64,000 nt of DNA from Arcobacter cryaerophilus gv. crypticus (GCF_002993025.1 NZ_NXGI01000002.1:124001-188000), one strand, 5' to 3'; counted from the stretch's first letter, positions 29,124-37,287 are shown. Notes: generated from the letters alone by a model not told the origin. Program-made: numbers and translations.

Positions 29124-30245
29124 TTATTTAGTCCAATCGTAATATCTTAAATTTGCCATAGCTTGCACAACTACACCTTCTTCTCTTCCAACAGCACCTA
29201 GCTTTTCAGCTGTTGATGCTTTTATGTTTATAAACTGCTTTGGAAGATTTAAAAGTTTTGATAAACTACTTTTTATTTCATTTTTGTGTGGATTAATTTT
29301 TGGTTTTTGTGCAATTATTGTAATGTCAATATTTATAACCTCATATCCAACACTATTTACAAAGTTTAGAATGTTTTTCAAGAGTATTTTAGAGTCAATT
29401 CCTTTGAACTCATCACTAGTATCTGGAAAAAACTCTCCGATATCGCCAGCTCCAATAGCTCCTAAAAGTGCATCAATTAAAGAGTGGATTAAAACATCGC
29501 CATCACTGTGGGCTTTAAATCCATAATCATATGGCAATTTTACACCACCTAAAAACATCTCTTTTTTATCTTCAAAGCTATGAATATCGTATCCCATTCC
29601 AACAAATTGTGTTTTAGCTGGAGCTTTTAAGCATGGAATTTGTGAAATATCTTCTACAAAAGTTAGTTTTTTACTAGAAATATCACCTTTTATATAGAAA
29701 ATATCTTCACCTATATTTTTTATAGCACTGCTTTCATCTGTAAATTCAATATCTTTTGAAATTGCTTTTCTTAGAATATTTGTATTTGATAATTGAGGAG
29801 TTTGAATAAGTTTTACATCTTCTCTTTTTATAGTATTTTTCTCAAATATAACTGTATCACTTACATCTAAAATTGGAACTACACAAGATGCTTTATTTTT
29901 ATTTTTGATTAAATCAGAAATAATATTTTGGCTAATACAAGCACGAGCAACATCGCTTATCATTACATATGGAGTATCAACAAATTCCAAAGCATTTTTT
30001 ATAGAATTTTGTCTTGTATCTCCACCTTCGGCAAAAATAAAATCATCACTAAAGTTTTTCATATAGTTTAGCTCATCTTTATGTGAAACTACAATAGTTT
30101 TTGAAAAGTTAGAAAAAGAGTTTAATCTATTTGTGACATTTAACCACAGAGGCTCATTATCAACTCTAATCCACTGTTTTTTACATAAATTATCAAATCT
30201 TGTAGAGTTTCCAGCACATAAAATAACTAAAGTAATATCTTTCAA
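29124..30245 (-). CDS. ispDF: Bifunctional IspD/IspF of the MEP isoprenoid pathway
   Basis: The 373-residue fusion contains IspD (residues about 1-205, LCAGNSTRFDN cytidylyltransferase loop, VISDVARACI) and IspF (from about 213, GMGYDIHSFEDKKEMFLGGVKL, HSDGDVLIHSLIDALLGA with the zinc ligands, and the C-terminal STAEKLGAVGREEGVVVQAMANL). It therefore makes CDP-methylerythritol and, after IspE, the cyclodiphosphate. The IspDF fusion is typical of Campylobacterota and alpha-proteobacteria. It is the first gene of the leftward operon with the HP1021-like regulator and pgpA. Confidence 0.95.
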   Translation of the reverse strand: MKDITLVILCAGNSTRFDNLCKKQWIRVDNEPLWLNVTNRLNSFSNFSKTIVVSHKDELNYMKNFSDDFIFAEGGDTRQNSIKNALEFVDTPYVMISDVARACISQNIISDLIKNKNKASCVVPILDVSDTVIFEKNTIKREDVKLIQTPQLSNTNILRKAISKDIEFTDESSAIKNIGEDIFYIKGDISSKKLTFVEDISQIPCLKAPAKTQFVGMGYDIHSFEDKKEMFLGGVKLPYDYGFKAHSDGDVLIHSLIDALLGAIGAGDIGEFFPDTSDEFKGIDSKILLKNILNFVNSVGYEVINIDITIIAQKPKINPHKNEIKSSLSKLLNLPKQFINIKASTAEKLGAVGREEGVVVQAMANLRYYDWTK

Positions 30246-30265
30246 TTATAGACCTTTGAGTAAAA

Positions 30266-30294
30266 AAGTTACATATACTAGCTGAATGTTACTT
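30266..30294 (-). promoter_or_regulatory. Imperfect inverted repeat upstream of ispDF
   Basis: AAGTTACAT at 30266-30274 and ATGTTACTT at 30286-30294 form inverted arms with one mismatch, in the 58-bp gap before ispDF. TGTTACT fits the HP1021-box pattern TGTT(A/T)C(A/T) as I recall it, and another copy is at 30333-30339 inside the end of the HDOD gene. This could be an autoregulatory site; it rests on a short motif only. Confidence 0.35.
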
Positions 30295-30303
30295 ATAATA
30301 CTT

Positions 30304-31122
30304 TTAATAATTACTCTTTATATTGTCATTTATGTTACTTATTGTAGTTAAAAATGTATTACTATTTAATCCAAATAACTCAATTTCGTTAATAGCTTTT
30401 TTTATGTTTTGCTCCAACAATGGTTCTCTTAAATTTGAAACAAGACTAACAATATCCAATATAAGAGCTTTTAATCTAAACTCATTTGGGCAATTTTCTA
30501 AATCCTTTGAAAATAAAATTGGAAATATAATATTATGACTTAAGCCCCATTTTTTAAGTATATTTGAGCTTATTCTTTGGGCATTAAAACCTATGAATTT
30601 CTCTTCAGCTTTGCTCATACTTGAGTTATTTATTTCACTTAAAAACTGTTCAGTTAGTTTATTTTCGCTTATTGCTTTAGAAATAAGAGGTTTTGATAAA
30701 TCTTGTAAAAATGCTGGTATAAGAAGCTCATCTTTTAGTTTTTTGTCACTATTTTTTAACCACATTTCAACAATTAGCATCGAAAGTGTATTTGAATATA
30801 AAAAATCATCAAAAGTAACAGCATATGAAAATAGATTTGTTTTTATAGTTCTACAAAAAGATAAAGATGTTGCCAATGCACAAACAAACTCTAAACTAGT
30901 AATTGAGATAAAATTTTGTATATTTTTTGGTTTATTCAAAAAGTCAAATATTTGAAAATCCATAGTTTTTAAAATATCTAAATGAAGATTCTTATCTTTT
31001 TTTATAATCATAGCAAGTTGTTTAAAATTTCTATTTTTTGATTTTCTAAAACTATCTAAATCTATGATAATTTCTGGTAAAGCTGGTATATTTTGTATAT
31101 ATTTTGGGAAATTTTTTATCAT
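30304..31122 (-). CDS. HDOD domain protein
   Basis: A 272-residue single-domain HDOD protein: IPALPEIIIDLDSF, then FLNKPKNIQNFISITSLEFVCALATSLSF and a helical C-terminal half with LLIPAFLQDLSKPLISKAI. HDOD proteins resemble degenerate HD hydrolases without the metal ligands and usually act in signalling (chemotaxis, biofilm). No partner domain is fused. It is divergent from the thiC riboswitch region and lies upstream of ispDF on the same strand. Confidence 0.8.
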   Translation of the reverse strand: MIKNFPKYIQNIPALPEIIIDLDSFRKSKNRNFKQLAMIIKKDKNLHLDILKTMDFQIFDFLNKPKNIQNFISITSLEFVCALATSLSFCRTIKTNLFSYAVTFDDFLYSNTLSMLIVEMWLKNSDKKLKDELLIPAFLQDLSKPLISKAISENKLTEQFLSEINNSSMSKAEEKFIGFNAQRISSNILKKWGLSHNIIFPILFSKDLENCPNEFRLKALILDIVSLVSNLREPLLEQNIKKAINEIELFGLNSNTFLTTISNINDNIKSNY

Positions 31123-31220
31123 TTTGTCTAAAAACCTAATATGAAATAAGAAAGATTATATAAAATTGTAACTTATACTATAGGTATTAAATATAATTAA
31201 ACTATAAAATAAAATTAATA

Positions 31221-31248
31221 TGCTTTTAAACATTCTTTATGATAGAAT
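31221..31248 (+). promoter_or_regulatory. Promoter candidate of the thiC transcript
   Basis: TAGAAT at 31243-31248 is a plausible -10 box with a weak -35 region near 31221. Transcription would start about 31255, just ahead of the TPP aptamer, which fits the expected layout. Confidence 0.5.
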
Positions 31249-31257
31249 ATTTTTTTT

Positions 31258-31338
31258 ATTGCAGGGGGACGCTTTGGCGTTGAGAAGGTAAAACCTGACC
31301 CTTTGAACCTGATGGTTAAGACCAGCGTAGGAAGTAAG
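31258..31338 (+). ncRNA. TPP riboswitch (THI-box) aptamer
   Basis: The conserved THI-box blocks are read in order: GGGGG at the 5' side, GTTGAGA followed by a short variable hairpin, CCCTTTGAACCTGAT, then GGTTAAGACCAGCGTAGGAA closing the 3' side. It precedes thiC, the commonest TPP-regulated gene. Thiamine pyrophosphate binding should switch off the downstream gene. Confidence 0.96.
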
Positions 31339-31384
31339 TTTTAAAAATTAAATTTATAAAGTTAAAATAGATAAAATTTAATAA

Positions 31385-31418
31385 AAAGTACTTTCTTTTA
31401 GAGAGTACTTTTTTTTTG
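31385..31418 (+). terminator. Expression-platform terminator of the thiC riboswitch
   Basis: AAAGTACTTTC and GAGAGTACTTT form an 11-bp stem with one G-U pair, followed by seven or more T. It lies between the aptamer and the thiC RBS, so control is by premature termination. The separation from the aptamer (about 45 nt, AT-rich) should hold the antiterminator. Confidence 0.85.
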
Positions 31419-31469
31419 CTCAAAATTTGTCTTAGCAATAAAGAAAATAATATTAATTTAGGAGCAAAA

Positions 31470-32831
31470 ATGCAAGATATACACAAATGGTTAGAAGAGC
31501 ACAAAAACGATGAAGTAAGAACACAAATGTATTATGCCAAACAAGGCATTATTACTCCTCATATGGAATTTGTAGCAAAAGTTGAAAACCTTGATGTTGA
31601 GTTTATAAGAAGTGAAATTGCTCGAGGAAGACTTATAATTCCTGCAAATGTAAATCATACAAATCAAATTCCGATGGCTATTGGAATTGCAAGTTCTTGT
31701 AAAATAAATGCAAATATTGGAAGCTCAGCACTAGCAAGTGATGTTAGTAAAGAGATTGAAAAAGTTGATGTTTGTTTAAAATATGGTGCTGATACTATTA
31801 TGGATTTAAGTACAGGTGGAGATTTGGATATGATTAGAAAAGCTGTTATATCTCACTCTACAGTTCCAATTGGTACAGTTCCTATTTATCAAATTTTACA
31901 TGATGTAAAAGATAAAATAGAGGATTTAAGTATTGAAAAAATGCTTGAAGTAATTCAAAGACAAGCAGAACAAGGTGTTTCATACTTCACAATTCACGCT
32001 GGATTTTTGCTTGAATTTATGCCTCATATTGCAAAAAGAAAGATGGGAATAGTTTCAAGAGGTGGAAGCTTGATGGCTGCGTGGATGATGCATTATCATA
32101 AAGAAAATCCATTTAATACAGCCTTTGATAAAATCTTAGATATTTGTAGAAAGTATGATGTATCTTTATCTTTGGGTGATAGTTTAAGACCAGGATGTTT
32201 AGCAGATGCTAGTGATGAAGCACAACTAAGAGAGCTAAAAGTTCTTGGAGATTTGACACTTAGAGCTTGGGAAAAAGATGTTCAAGTTATGATAGAAGGT
32301 CCAGGACACGTTCCTTTAAATCAAATTGAGAGAAATATGAAGATAGAAAAAGAGTATTGCCATGAAGCTCCTTTTTATATCTTAGGACCACTTACAACTG
32401 ATATTGCTGCTGGATATGATCATATCTCAAGTGCAATTGGTGCAGCTGTTGGTGGATGGCATGGAGCAAGTATGCTTTGTTATGTTACTCCAAAAGAGCA
32501 TTTAGGATTACCAAATGCTGAAGATGTTAGAAATGGAATTATTGCATATAAAATTGCAGCTCATAGTGCTGATATTGCAAGAGGAAGAAAAGGCGCACGT
32601 GATATTGATGATGAAATGAGTGATGCAAGATATGCGTTTAATTGGAATAGACAGTTTGAACTTTGTTTAGACCCTGAACGAGCACGTGAATATCACGATG
32701 AAACTTTACCTCAAGATGTATTTAAAGAAGCAGAATTTTGCTCAATGTGTGGACCAAAATTTTGTTCATATAAGATAACTCAAAAAATTGTAAAAGAGCA
32801 TGGTGAAGCAATAGATAATATGGTAGGGTGA
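31470..32831 (+). CDS. thiC: Phosphomethylpyrimidine synthase
   Basis: ThiC is a radical-SAM enzyme that rearranges aminoimidazole ribotide (the PurM product) to HMP-P, the thiamine pyrimidine. The 453-residue product has the C-terminal cluster motif CSMCGPKFC, together with [10 protein letters not shown], the FTIHAG stretch, [11 protein letters not shown] and [10 protein letters not shown]. The ATG at 31470 follows AGGAG at a proper distance. An in-frame start at 31416 lies in the terminator and is rejected. The protein is of the shorter bacterial type lacking a long N-terminal domain. Confidence 0.97.
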   Translation: MQDIHKWLEEHKNDEVRTQMYYAKQGIITPHMEFVAKVENLDVEFIRSEIARGRLIIPANVNHTNQIPMAIGIASSCKINANIGSSALASDVSKEIEKVDVCLKYGADTIMDLSTGGDLDMIRKAVISHSTVPIGTVPIYQILHDVKDKIEDLSIEKMLEVIQRQAEQGVSYFTIHAGFLLEFMPHIAKRKMGIVSRGGSLMAAWMMHYHKENPFNTAFDKILDICRKYDVSLSLGDSLRPGCLADASDEAQLRELKVLGDLTLRAWEKDVQVMIEGPGHVPLNQIERNMKIEKEYCHEAPFYILGPLTTDIAAGYDHISSAIGAAVGGWHGASMLCYVTPKEHLGLPNAEDVRNGIIAYKIAAHSADIARGRKGARDIDDEMSDARYAFNWNRQFELCLDPERAREYHDETLPQDVFKEAEFCSMCGPKFCSYKITQKIVKEHGEAIDNMVG

Positions 32832-32882
32832 TTTAAGATAAAAATTATCCTAATTAAAATATAATACTCTTCTGGTTATGAG

Positions 32883-32908
32883 ATGGTTCCTTTTTTTATA
32901 GGGAACCT
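32883..32908 (+). repeat. Direct repeat with internal hairpin, copy 1
   Basis: ATGGTTCC-T7-ATAGGGAACCT; repeated almost exactly 154 bp downstream. The T run is in the loop rather than after the stem, so it is not a usual terminator for thiC. Confidence 0.85.
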
Positions 32909-33036
32909 CTGAAATAAGGCTTCGTTCTCGAAGCCCTTTAGGATTTTGCTACTTTTTAGCTTCACTGCGTTTGCTACAAGACTACGCTATGAAGAGGAAT
33001 TTTTTATAAATTCCGATGAAAAGTAGTTTATGTGAT

Positions 33037-33061
33037 ATGGTTCCTTTTTTATAGGGAACCT
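33037..33061 (+). repeat. Direct repeat with internal hairpin, copy 2
   Basis: ATGGTTCC-T6-ATAGGGAACCT, one T shorter than copy 1. This copy runs into the sequence TATAAAAAAGG and thereby gains the alternative RBS-hiding hairpin that copy 1 cannot form well. Confidence 0.85.
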
Positions 33062-33078
33062 ATAAAAAAGGATTTAAA

Positions 33079-34245
33079 ATGAATATAGAAGATATTAAAA
33101 AGTCATTAGAAAATGTAAAATACCCTGGTTTTTCAAAATCAATTGTTGATTTTGGATTTGTAAAGGATATTAAATTAGATGCAAATTCTTGCACAATATT
33201 ATTAGATATTACTTCAACATCAAAAGAGGTTGAAGATGAATTAAGAAGAGAGATTCCAAAAGCTCTTTCTAATTTAAATGTTACTTTAGTTTTTAATAAG
33301 CCAAAAGAGGAACAACAAAAAAGCAATAGCGTGAGTGGTCAAAATATTGCACCACAAATAAAAGATATTGTAATGGTAAGTAGCGGAAAAGGTGGAGTTG
33401 GAAAATCAACTACAACTGTAAACCTTGCAATTGCAGCAGCTATGCAAGGTAAAAAAGTTGGTATTTTAGATGCTGATATTTATGGACCAAATATTCCTAG
33501 AATGATGGGAGTAAATGGACAAGAAGTTGAAGTAATAGGAAATAAAGCAAAACCTCTAAACGCTTATGGTGTAGATGTTATGTCTATGGGAATTTTGATG
33601 AAAGAGGGTGAAGCTGTTATTTGGAGAGGCGCTATGGTTATGAAGGCAATCCAACAGCTTTTAAGAGATATTTTATGGGAAGAGTTAGATATTTTATTTA
33701 TTGATATGCCTCCAGGAACAGGAGATGCACAATTAACACTGGCTCAAAGTGTGCCTGTTAGTGCTGGAATAAATGTTACAACTCCTCAACATGTAGCTCT
33801 TGATGATAGTAGAAGATCTTTAGATATGTTCTCTAAGCTTCATATTCCAGTTGCTGGGATTGTTGAAAATATGAGTGGATTTATCTGTCCATCATGTAAT
33901 ACTGAATCTGATATTTTTGGAACAGGAACATGTGATGAGTTAGCAAAGGAGTACAATACTCAAGTTTTAGCTCATCTTCCAATTGAACCTGCTATTAGAG
34001 TTGGTGGAGATAGTGGAAAACCAATAGTTTATTTTGAACCTGAATCAATAAGTGCAAAAAGATATATGATGGCTGCTGATAAACTTATATCTATGCTTGA
34101 CAATCAAGATAAAGTTTCAAATGAGGCTATTCAGCCAATTATGCCAGCAGGAGTAAGTGCTTGTTCTACTGAGGGACAAAAGATTAAAGCTGAACATGAA
34201 GCTAAAAAAAGTGGTGGTTGTGGCTCTGGATGTGGTTGTCACTAA
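33079..34245 (+). CDS. mrp: Mrp/ApbC/NBP35-type iron-sulfur cluster carrier ATPase
   Basis: A 388-residue P-loop ATPase of the MinD/Mrp class that carries and transfers Fe-S clusters. It has an N-terminal MIP18/DUF59-like domain (about 1-75), the deviant Walker A GKGGVGKST (about 103-111), LDADIYGPNIPRMMG, IDMPPGTGDAQLTL and the conserved cluster-binding CPSC. Unusually, the C-terminus ends GGCGSGCGCH, a cysteine/glycine tail that could bind additional metal or help cluster transfer. It lies downstream of a structured leader. ThiC, encoded just upstream, is an Fe-S client type of enzyme. Confidence 0.94.
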   Translation: MNIEDIKKSLENVKYPGFSKSIVDFGFVKDIKLDANSCTILLDITSTSKEVEDELRREIPKALSNLNVTLVFNKPKEEQQKSNSVSGQNIAPQIKDIVMVSSGKGGVGKSTTTVNLAIAAAMQGKKVGILDADIYGPNIPRMMGVNGQEVEVIGNKAKPLNAYGVDVMSMGILMKEGEAVIWRGAMVMKAIQQLLRDILWEELDILFIDMPPGTGDAQLTLAQSVPVSAGINVTTPQHVALDDSRRSLDMFSKLHIPVAGIVENMSGFICPSCNTESDIFGTGTCDELAKEYNTQVLAHLPIEPAIRVGGDSGKPIVYFEPESISAKRYMMAADKLISMLDNQDKVSNEAIQPIMPAGVSACSTEGQKIKAEHEAKKSGGCGSGCGCH

Positions 34246-34253
34246 AAGTATGA

Positions 34254-34278
34254 TTGGATAGGTAGAGCACCTATCCAA
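34254..34278. terminator. Bidirectional hairpin between mrp and ectC
   Basis: A perfect 10-bp stem TTGGATAGGT/ACCTATCCAA with a 5-base loop between converging stops. The flanks are AT-rich but lack a long pure T run. Confidence 0.7.
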
Positions 34279-34286
34279 ATTATAAT

Positions 34287-34682
34287 TTAATCAACAAGCG
34301 GATAAACGCCATTTTCATCGTGATTTTCAGTTCCTTTAATTGGTGGATTAAATACACAAATAAGTCGCATATCCTCACTTCCACCATATAAATTATGTTC
34401 ATCATGATTATTTAAAGCATACATAACTCCATCATAAATTTCATGAACAACTCCTGTTTTTAAATCCTCTATTTTCCCATTTCCAGCCACACAATAAACA
34501 GCCTCAAGATGGTTTTGATAGTGTATATGTGTTTTTGTATTTGCTTTTATGATTGTTTCATGAAATGAAAATCCCATGGCATCATCTTTTAAAAGCATTC
34601 TTCTACTAAGCCATTGACCATCTTTTGCAAAAACCTCTTTTGAAGTTCCAATTACATCTTTTTTTATATCTCTTACTATCAT
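34287..34682 (-). CDS. ectC: L-ectoine synthase
   Basis: EctC cyclises N-gamma-acetyl-diaminobutyrate to ectoine, a compatible solute. The 131-residue cupin starts MIVRDIKKDVIGTSKEV and contains FSFHETIIKANTKTHIHYQNHLEAVYCVAGNG with the iron-binding residues, plus LNNHDEHNLYGG and RLICVFNPPIKGTE, all characteristic of the family. It is the last gene of ectABC; its start overlaps the ectB stop by one base. Confidence 0.97.
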   Translation of the reverse strand: MIVRDIKKDVIGTSKEVFAKDGQWLSRRMLLKDDAMGFSFHETIIKANTKTHIHYQNHLEAVYCVAGNGKIEDLKTGVVHEIYDGVMYALNNHDEHNLYGGSEDMRLICVFNPPIKGTENHDENGVYPLVD

Positions 34683-35962
34683 TAAAACTCCCCTTTTAAA
34701 TTATTTTTTCTTTCAATAATTAATCTATCAACAGCATTTTCAAATCTTTTAAGTCCTTCAATAAGTAACTCTTCATCAATTAATAATGGAGGCAAAAATT
34801 TTACAACTTGGCTTTCACTACCACAAGTTTCGATTATTAGTTGTTCTTGAAATGCGTAAGCTGAAATATCACTTGCCATTGATTTGTCATTTTTAATTTC
34901 AAAACCATAAGCTAATCCTCTTCCTCTTATTTCAATTTCATAATCATCTTTATATTTTGTGGCAATTTTTTCTAAAGTTTCTTTTAAAATTTTCTCTTTA
35001 TAAAAGACAGCTTTTGAGATATTGTCATTTTGCCAATAATGGTCTAATGAAACTTTTGAAGCAACGAATGCCAGATTATTTCCTCTAAAAGTTCCTGTAT
35101 GTTCACCTGGTTTCCATTGGTCCAAATGTGGCTTGAATAGTAAAAGTGCCATTGGTAAACCTCCACCTATTGATTTTGACAAGGTTACCATATCAGGATT
35201 TATTCCTGCAAATTCAAAAGAGAAAAACTCTCCACTTCTTCCATTACCCACTTGAATATCATCAACAATTAATAAAATATCAAACTCTCTACAAATAGAT
35301 TCAAGCTCTTGCAACCACTCTTTTGAAGCTACATTTATTCCACCTTCACCTTGAATAGTTTCAAGTATAACAGCAGCTGGTAAATCCACACCACTACTTC
35401 CATCTTCCAAAAACTTTCTAAAATATGTTAGTGTATTCACATCTCCAAAATAGCCATCAAATGGCATAAAAGTAGCATTTGTTCTACTTATATAACTCTC
35501 ATCTCTATACTCATTGTTTCCTGTAACTGCTAGTGAGCCTTGCGAAAGTCCATGGTAACCATTTGTAAAAGCAACAACATTACTTCTTCCTTTTACAAGT
35601 CTTGCTAATTTCAAGGCAGTTTCAACGGCATTTGTTCCTGTTGGTCCTGTAAATTGTAGTTTATATTCAAGATTTCTTGGTTTTAAAATTAAACTTTCAA
35701 AAGTTTGTAAAAACTCTTTTTTTGCAGTTGTTGCCATATCTAAACCATGAACTATTCCATCTTCTTGTAAATACTCAATCAATGCTTTACTTATATGTTC
35801 ATTATTGTGTCCATAATTTAAAGTTCCTGCTCCTGCAAAAAAGTCGATATATTCAACTCCTTGCTCATCTGTTAAAATAGCACCTTTTGCTTTTTTAAAT
35901 ATTGTTGGGAAACTTCTTATGTATCCTCTTACTTCTGATTCTAAATTTTCGAATATTCTCAT
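34682..35962 (-). CDS. ectB: Diaminobutyrate-2-oxoglutarate transaminase
   Basis: EctB makes L-2,4-diaminobutyrate from aspartate semialdehyde using glutamate. The 426-residue class III aminotransferase begins FENLESEVRGYIRSFPTIF, and has FFAGAGTLNYGHNN, LQFTGPTGTNAVETALKLAR, VDDIQVGNGRSGEFFSFE and the PLP lysine in TLSKSIGGGLPMALLL. This fits EctB rather than ArgD. It is the middle gene of the ectoine operon. Confidence 0.97.
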   Translation of the reverse strand: MRIFENLESEVRGYIRSFPTIFKKAKGAILTDEQGVEYIDFFAGAGTLNYGHNNEHISKALIEYLQEDGIVHGLDMATTAKKEFLQTFESLILKPRNLEYKLQFTGPTGTNAVETALKLARLVKGRSNVVAFTNGYHGLSQGSLAVTGNNEYRDESYISRTNATFMPFDGYFGDVNTLTYFRKFLEDGSSGVDLPAAVILETIQGEGGINVASKEWLQELESICREFDILLIVDDIQVGNGRSGEFFSFEFAGINPDMVTLSKSIGGGLPMALLLFKPHLDQWKPGEHTGTFRGNNLAFVASKVSLDHYWQNDNISKAVFYKEKILKETLEKIATKYKDDYEIEIRGRGLAYGFEIKNDKSMASDISAYAFQEQLIIETCGSESQVVKFLPPLLIDEELLIEGLKRFENAVDRLIIERKNNLKGEF

Positions 35963-35972
35963 TTTTTCTCCT

Positions 35973-36449
35973 TTATTTTATTGGTCCAATTTTAAATTGA
36001 ACTTCCTCTTCGTGTGCATTAATAAAATCTTCTATAAAAAATAGTGTATTTTTTTCTATATTTGCTTCATATTTTTTTGCAAACTTTTCAAAAACTCTTT
36101 GCGATGAGATGTTTGAAGGTGATACAGTTGAGATTAAATATTTTATATTTTTTCTTGAAACTATATTATCTATTAAATTTAAAGCTAGATTTTTTCCTCT
36201 ATGATTTTCATCAACAGCTACTTGCCAAATAAAAAGTGTGTCATTTTCATTTGGTAAATAATATCCTGAAACAAAACCAACAATCTGGTTTTCAAATAGA
36301 GCAACACTACAGCTATTTTTAAAGTGAGTTGTTTGAAGAAGGTACAAATACTGCGAATTTAAGTCTAAGACTTTACTTCTTTTCACTAAATCATATATAT
36401 ATTTAGCGTCATTTTTTTCTGGTTTTCTTATGGTGTATCTGGATTCCAT
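35973..36449 (-). CDS. ectA: L-2,4-diaminobutyrate N-acetyltransferase
   Basis: EctA acetylates diaminobutyrate. The 158-residue GNAT protein shows YTIRKPEKNDAKYIYDLVKRSKVLDLNSQYLYLL, typical of EctA, then IWQVAVDENHRGKNLALNLID with the acetyl-CoA loop and STVSPSNISSQRVFEKFA. It is the first gene of ectABC and its promoter region carries two perfect palindromes. Ectoine production suggests life in salty water. Confidence 0.96.
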   Translation of the reverse strand: MESRYTIRKPEKNDAKYIYDLVKRSKVLDLNSQYLYLLQTTHFKNSCSVALFENQIVGFVSGYYLPNENDTLFIWQVAVDENHRGKNLALNLIDNIVSRKNIKYLISTVSPSNISSQRVFEKFAKKYEANIEKNTLFFIEDFINAHEEEVQFKIGPIK

Positions 36450-36473
36450 AATACTCCTTTTTAGTATAAATTA

Positions 36474-36510
36474 TGTAAATTTTTTACAGATTCTATGTAA
36501 AATATTTACA
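36474..36510 (-). promoter_or_regulatory. Tandem palindromic operator in the ectABC promoter region
   Basis: Two perfect 15-bp palindromes of one pattern, TGTAAA-N3-TTTACA, lie at 36474-36488 and 36496-36510. Their centres are 22 bp apart, about two helix turns. A TAGAAT (-10-like, minus strand) sits between them, so a bound regulator would cover the promoter. The nearest regulator gene is the MerR-like one 120 bp upstream, but the pattern looks more like a repressor site of another family. Confidence 0.6.
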
Positions 36511-36627
36511 AACTATGAGTAGAATTTATACCATTTTAAAATAAGATATAGCTTAATACATAAATATTTTTAAACTATTTGTAGCAATAAATATAGGTTT
36601 ATAGGGGGTTGTGAGAAATTTGATAAA

Positions 36628-36972
36628 TTAAAAGTTATCTAGTTTTTCTGAATCAGAACTTGATAGAGTTTCAAGCTTTTTTTCAATAATTTTTAGAAAT
36701 TCTTGCTTATGTTTTGAATCCATATTATCTTCTAATATTTCTAAAATATAAGAGATTCCATTTGAGTTTATTTTTTTAATTGTTGCTAGATAGTGAACAA
36801 ATGCTATCATTTTTATATCATCAATAGAGTATAGTTTTTTGATAGTTTTATCTTTTTCTAAAGGTAGAAGAAGTTTTTCTTCATACATTTTTAAAGTTCT
36901 TGTTTTTGTATTTAGAAGTTCTGAAATACTACTAAGCGGTAAGATATTTTTTTGATTATTTAAAAGTGCCAT
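36628..36972 (-). CDS. MerR-family-like transcriptional regulator
   Basis: A 114-residue protein with the MerR winged-helix pattern: ILPLSSISELLNTKTRTLKMYEEKLLLPLEKDKTIKKLYSIDDIKMIAFVHYL, followed by a helical C-terminus (ILEILEDNMDSKHKQEFLKIIEKKLETL) that could form the dimer coil. There is no cysteine for metal sensing, so HspR-like or ligand-free regulation is more likely. It sits upstream of ectABC and downstream of a small zinc-ribbon gene on the same strand; it may regulate either. Confidence 0.75.
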   Translation of the reverse strand: MALLNNQKNILPLSSISELLNTKTRTLKMYEEKLLLPLEKDKTIKKLYSIDDIKMIAFVHYLATIKKINSNGISYILEILEDNMDSKHKQEFLKIIEKKLETLSSSDSEKLDNF

Positions 36973-36997
36973 TTTTTATTTTGAAGAAGTGTGGAAT

Positions 36998-37255
36998 TTA
37001 TCCACACTTATAATACTCTTGAAATAGTTCTTCTACTTTTTCTATTACTAGCTCTTCATGCCAATTGTGTCTTTTAGCAAAAGTTTTGATTTCATAGCTT
37101 TTCTCCTCTTCTGTACAAAAAAAGTATAATTTTTTTACAAAAGGTTTTGGAACTGAAATTGCAATTTTTTGAAAATAGTTCTCTTTACAAGCTGGAGAGC
37201 AAAAAACTTTTGAAATTGGTATTTTCTTAGAGCAGTGTTGACAGCTATTTGTCAT
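36998..37255 (-). CDS. Small zinc-ribbon protein of unknown function
   Basis: An 85-residue protein with an N-terminal CxxC-x10-CxxxC motif (Cys5, Cys8, Cys19, Cys23; TNSCQHCSKK .. VFCSPACKENYF), which resembles FCS/MYM-type zinc fingers. The rest is mixed alpha/beta with KTFAKRHNWHEELVIEKVEELFQEYY. I do not recognise the family. It is 25 bp upstream of the MerR-like gene and likely cotranscribed with it. Confidence 0.65.
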   Translation of the reverse strand: MTNSCQHCSKKIPISKVFCSPACKENYFQKIAISVPKPFVKKLYFFCTEEEKSYEIKTFAKRHNWHEELVIEKVEELFQEYYKCG

Positions 37256-37287
37256 TTAAACTCCTTTTTTTAGTTTTTGTTGCGAGC

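Larger units (their letters stand above)
32860..33078 (+). ncRNA. Structured 5' leader of mrp, candidate cis-regulatory RNA
   Basis: The 247-bp gap between thiC and mrp starts with a TATAAT at 32860-32865, implying a leader of about 205 nt. It holds a chain of hairpins: GGTTCC/GGAACC (32885-32907), GGCTTCG/CGAAGCC (32918-32935), CTTCA..GCGT/ACGC..TGAAG (32960-32994), GGAATTT/AAATTCC (32997-33013), all but the first two enclosed by CTACTTTT/AAAAGTAG (32949-33026), then a second GGTTCC/GGAACC (33039-33060). The 3' end also folds as a perfect 13-bp hairpin CCTTTTTTATAGG-GAA-CCTATAAAAAAGG (33043-33071) that buries the mrp RBS AAGGA and excludes the preceding GGTTCC hairpin. The two folds are mutually exclusive, as in translational switches. 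It matches no riboswitch class I know. Confidence 0.5.

Noticed and set aside
30593-30955. Open frame of 120 codons on the plus strand opposite the HDOD gene
   Set aside because: Composition is that of an antisense shadow (runs of Phe, Ser, Leu); the minus strand encodes a recognisable HDOD domain.
32885-32907. GGTTCC hairpin as a terminator of thiC
   Set aside because: The T run is in the loop and no U tract follows the stem, so it does not fit intrinsic termination.
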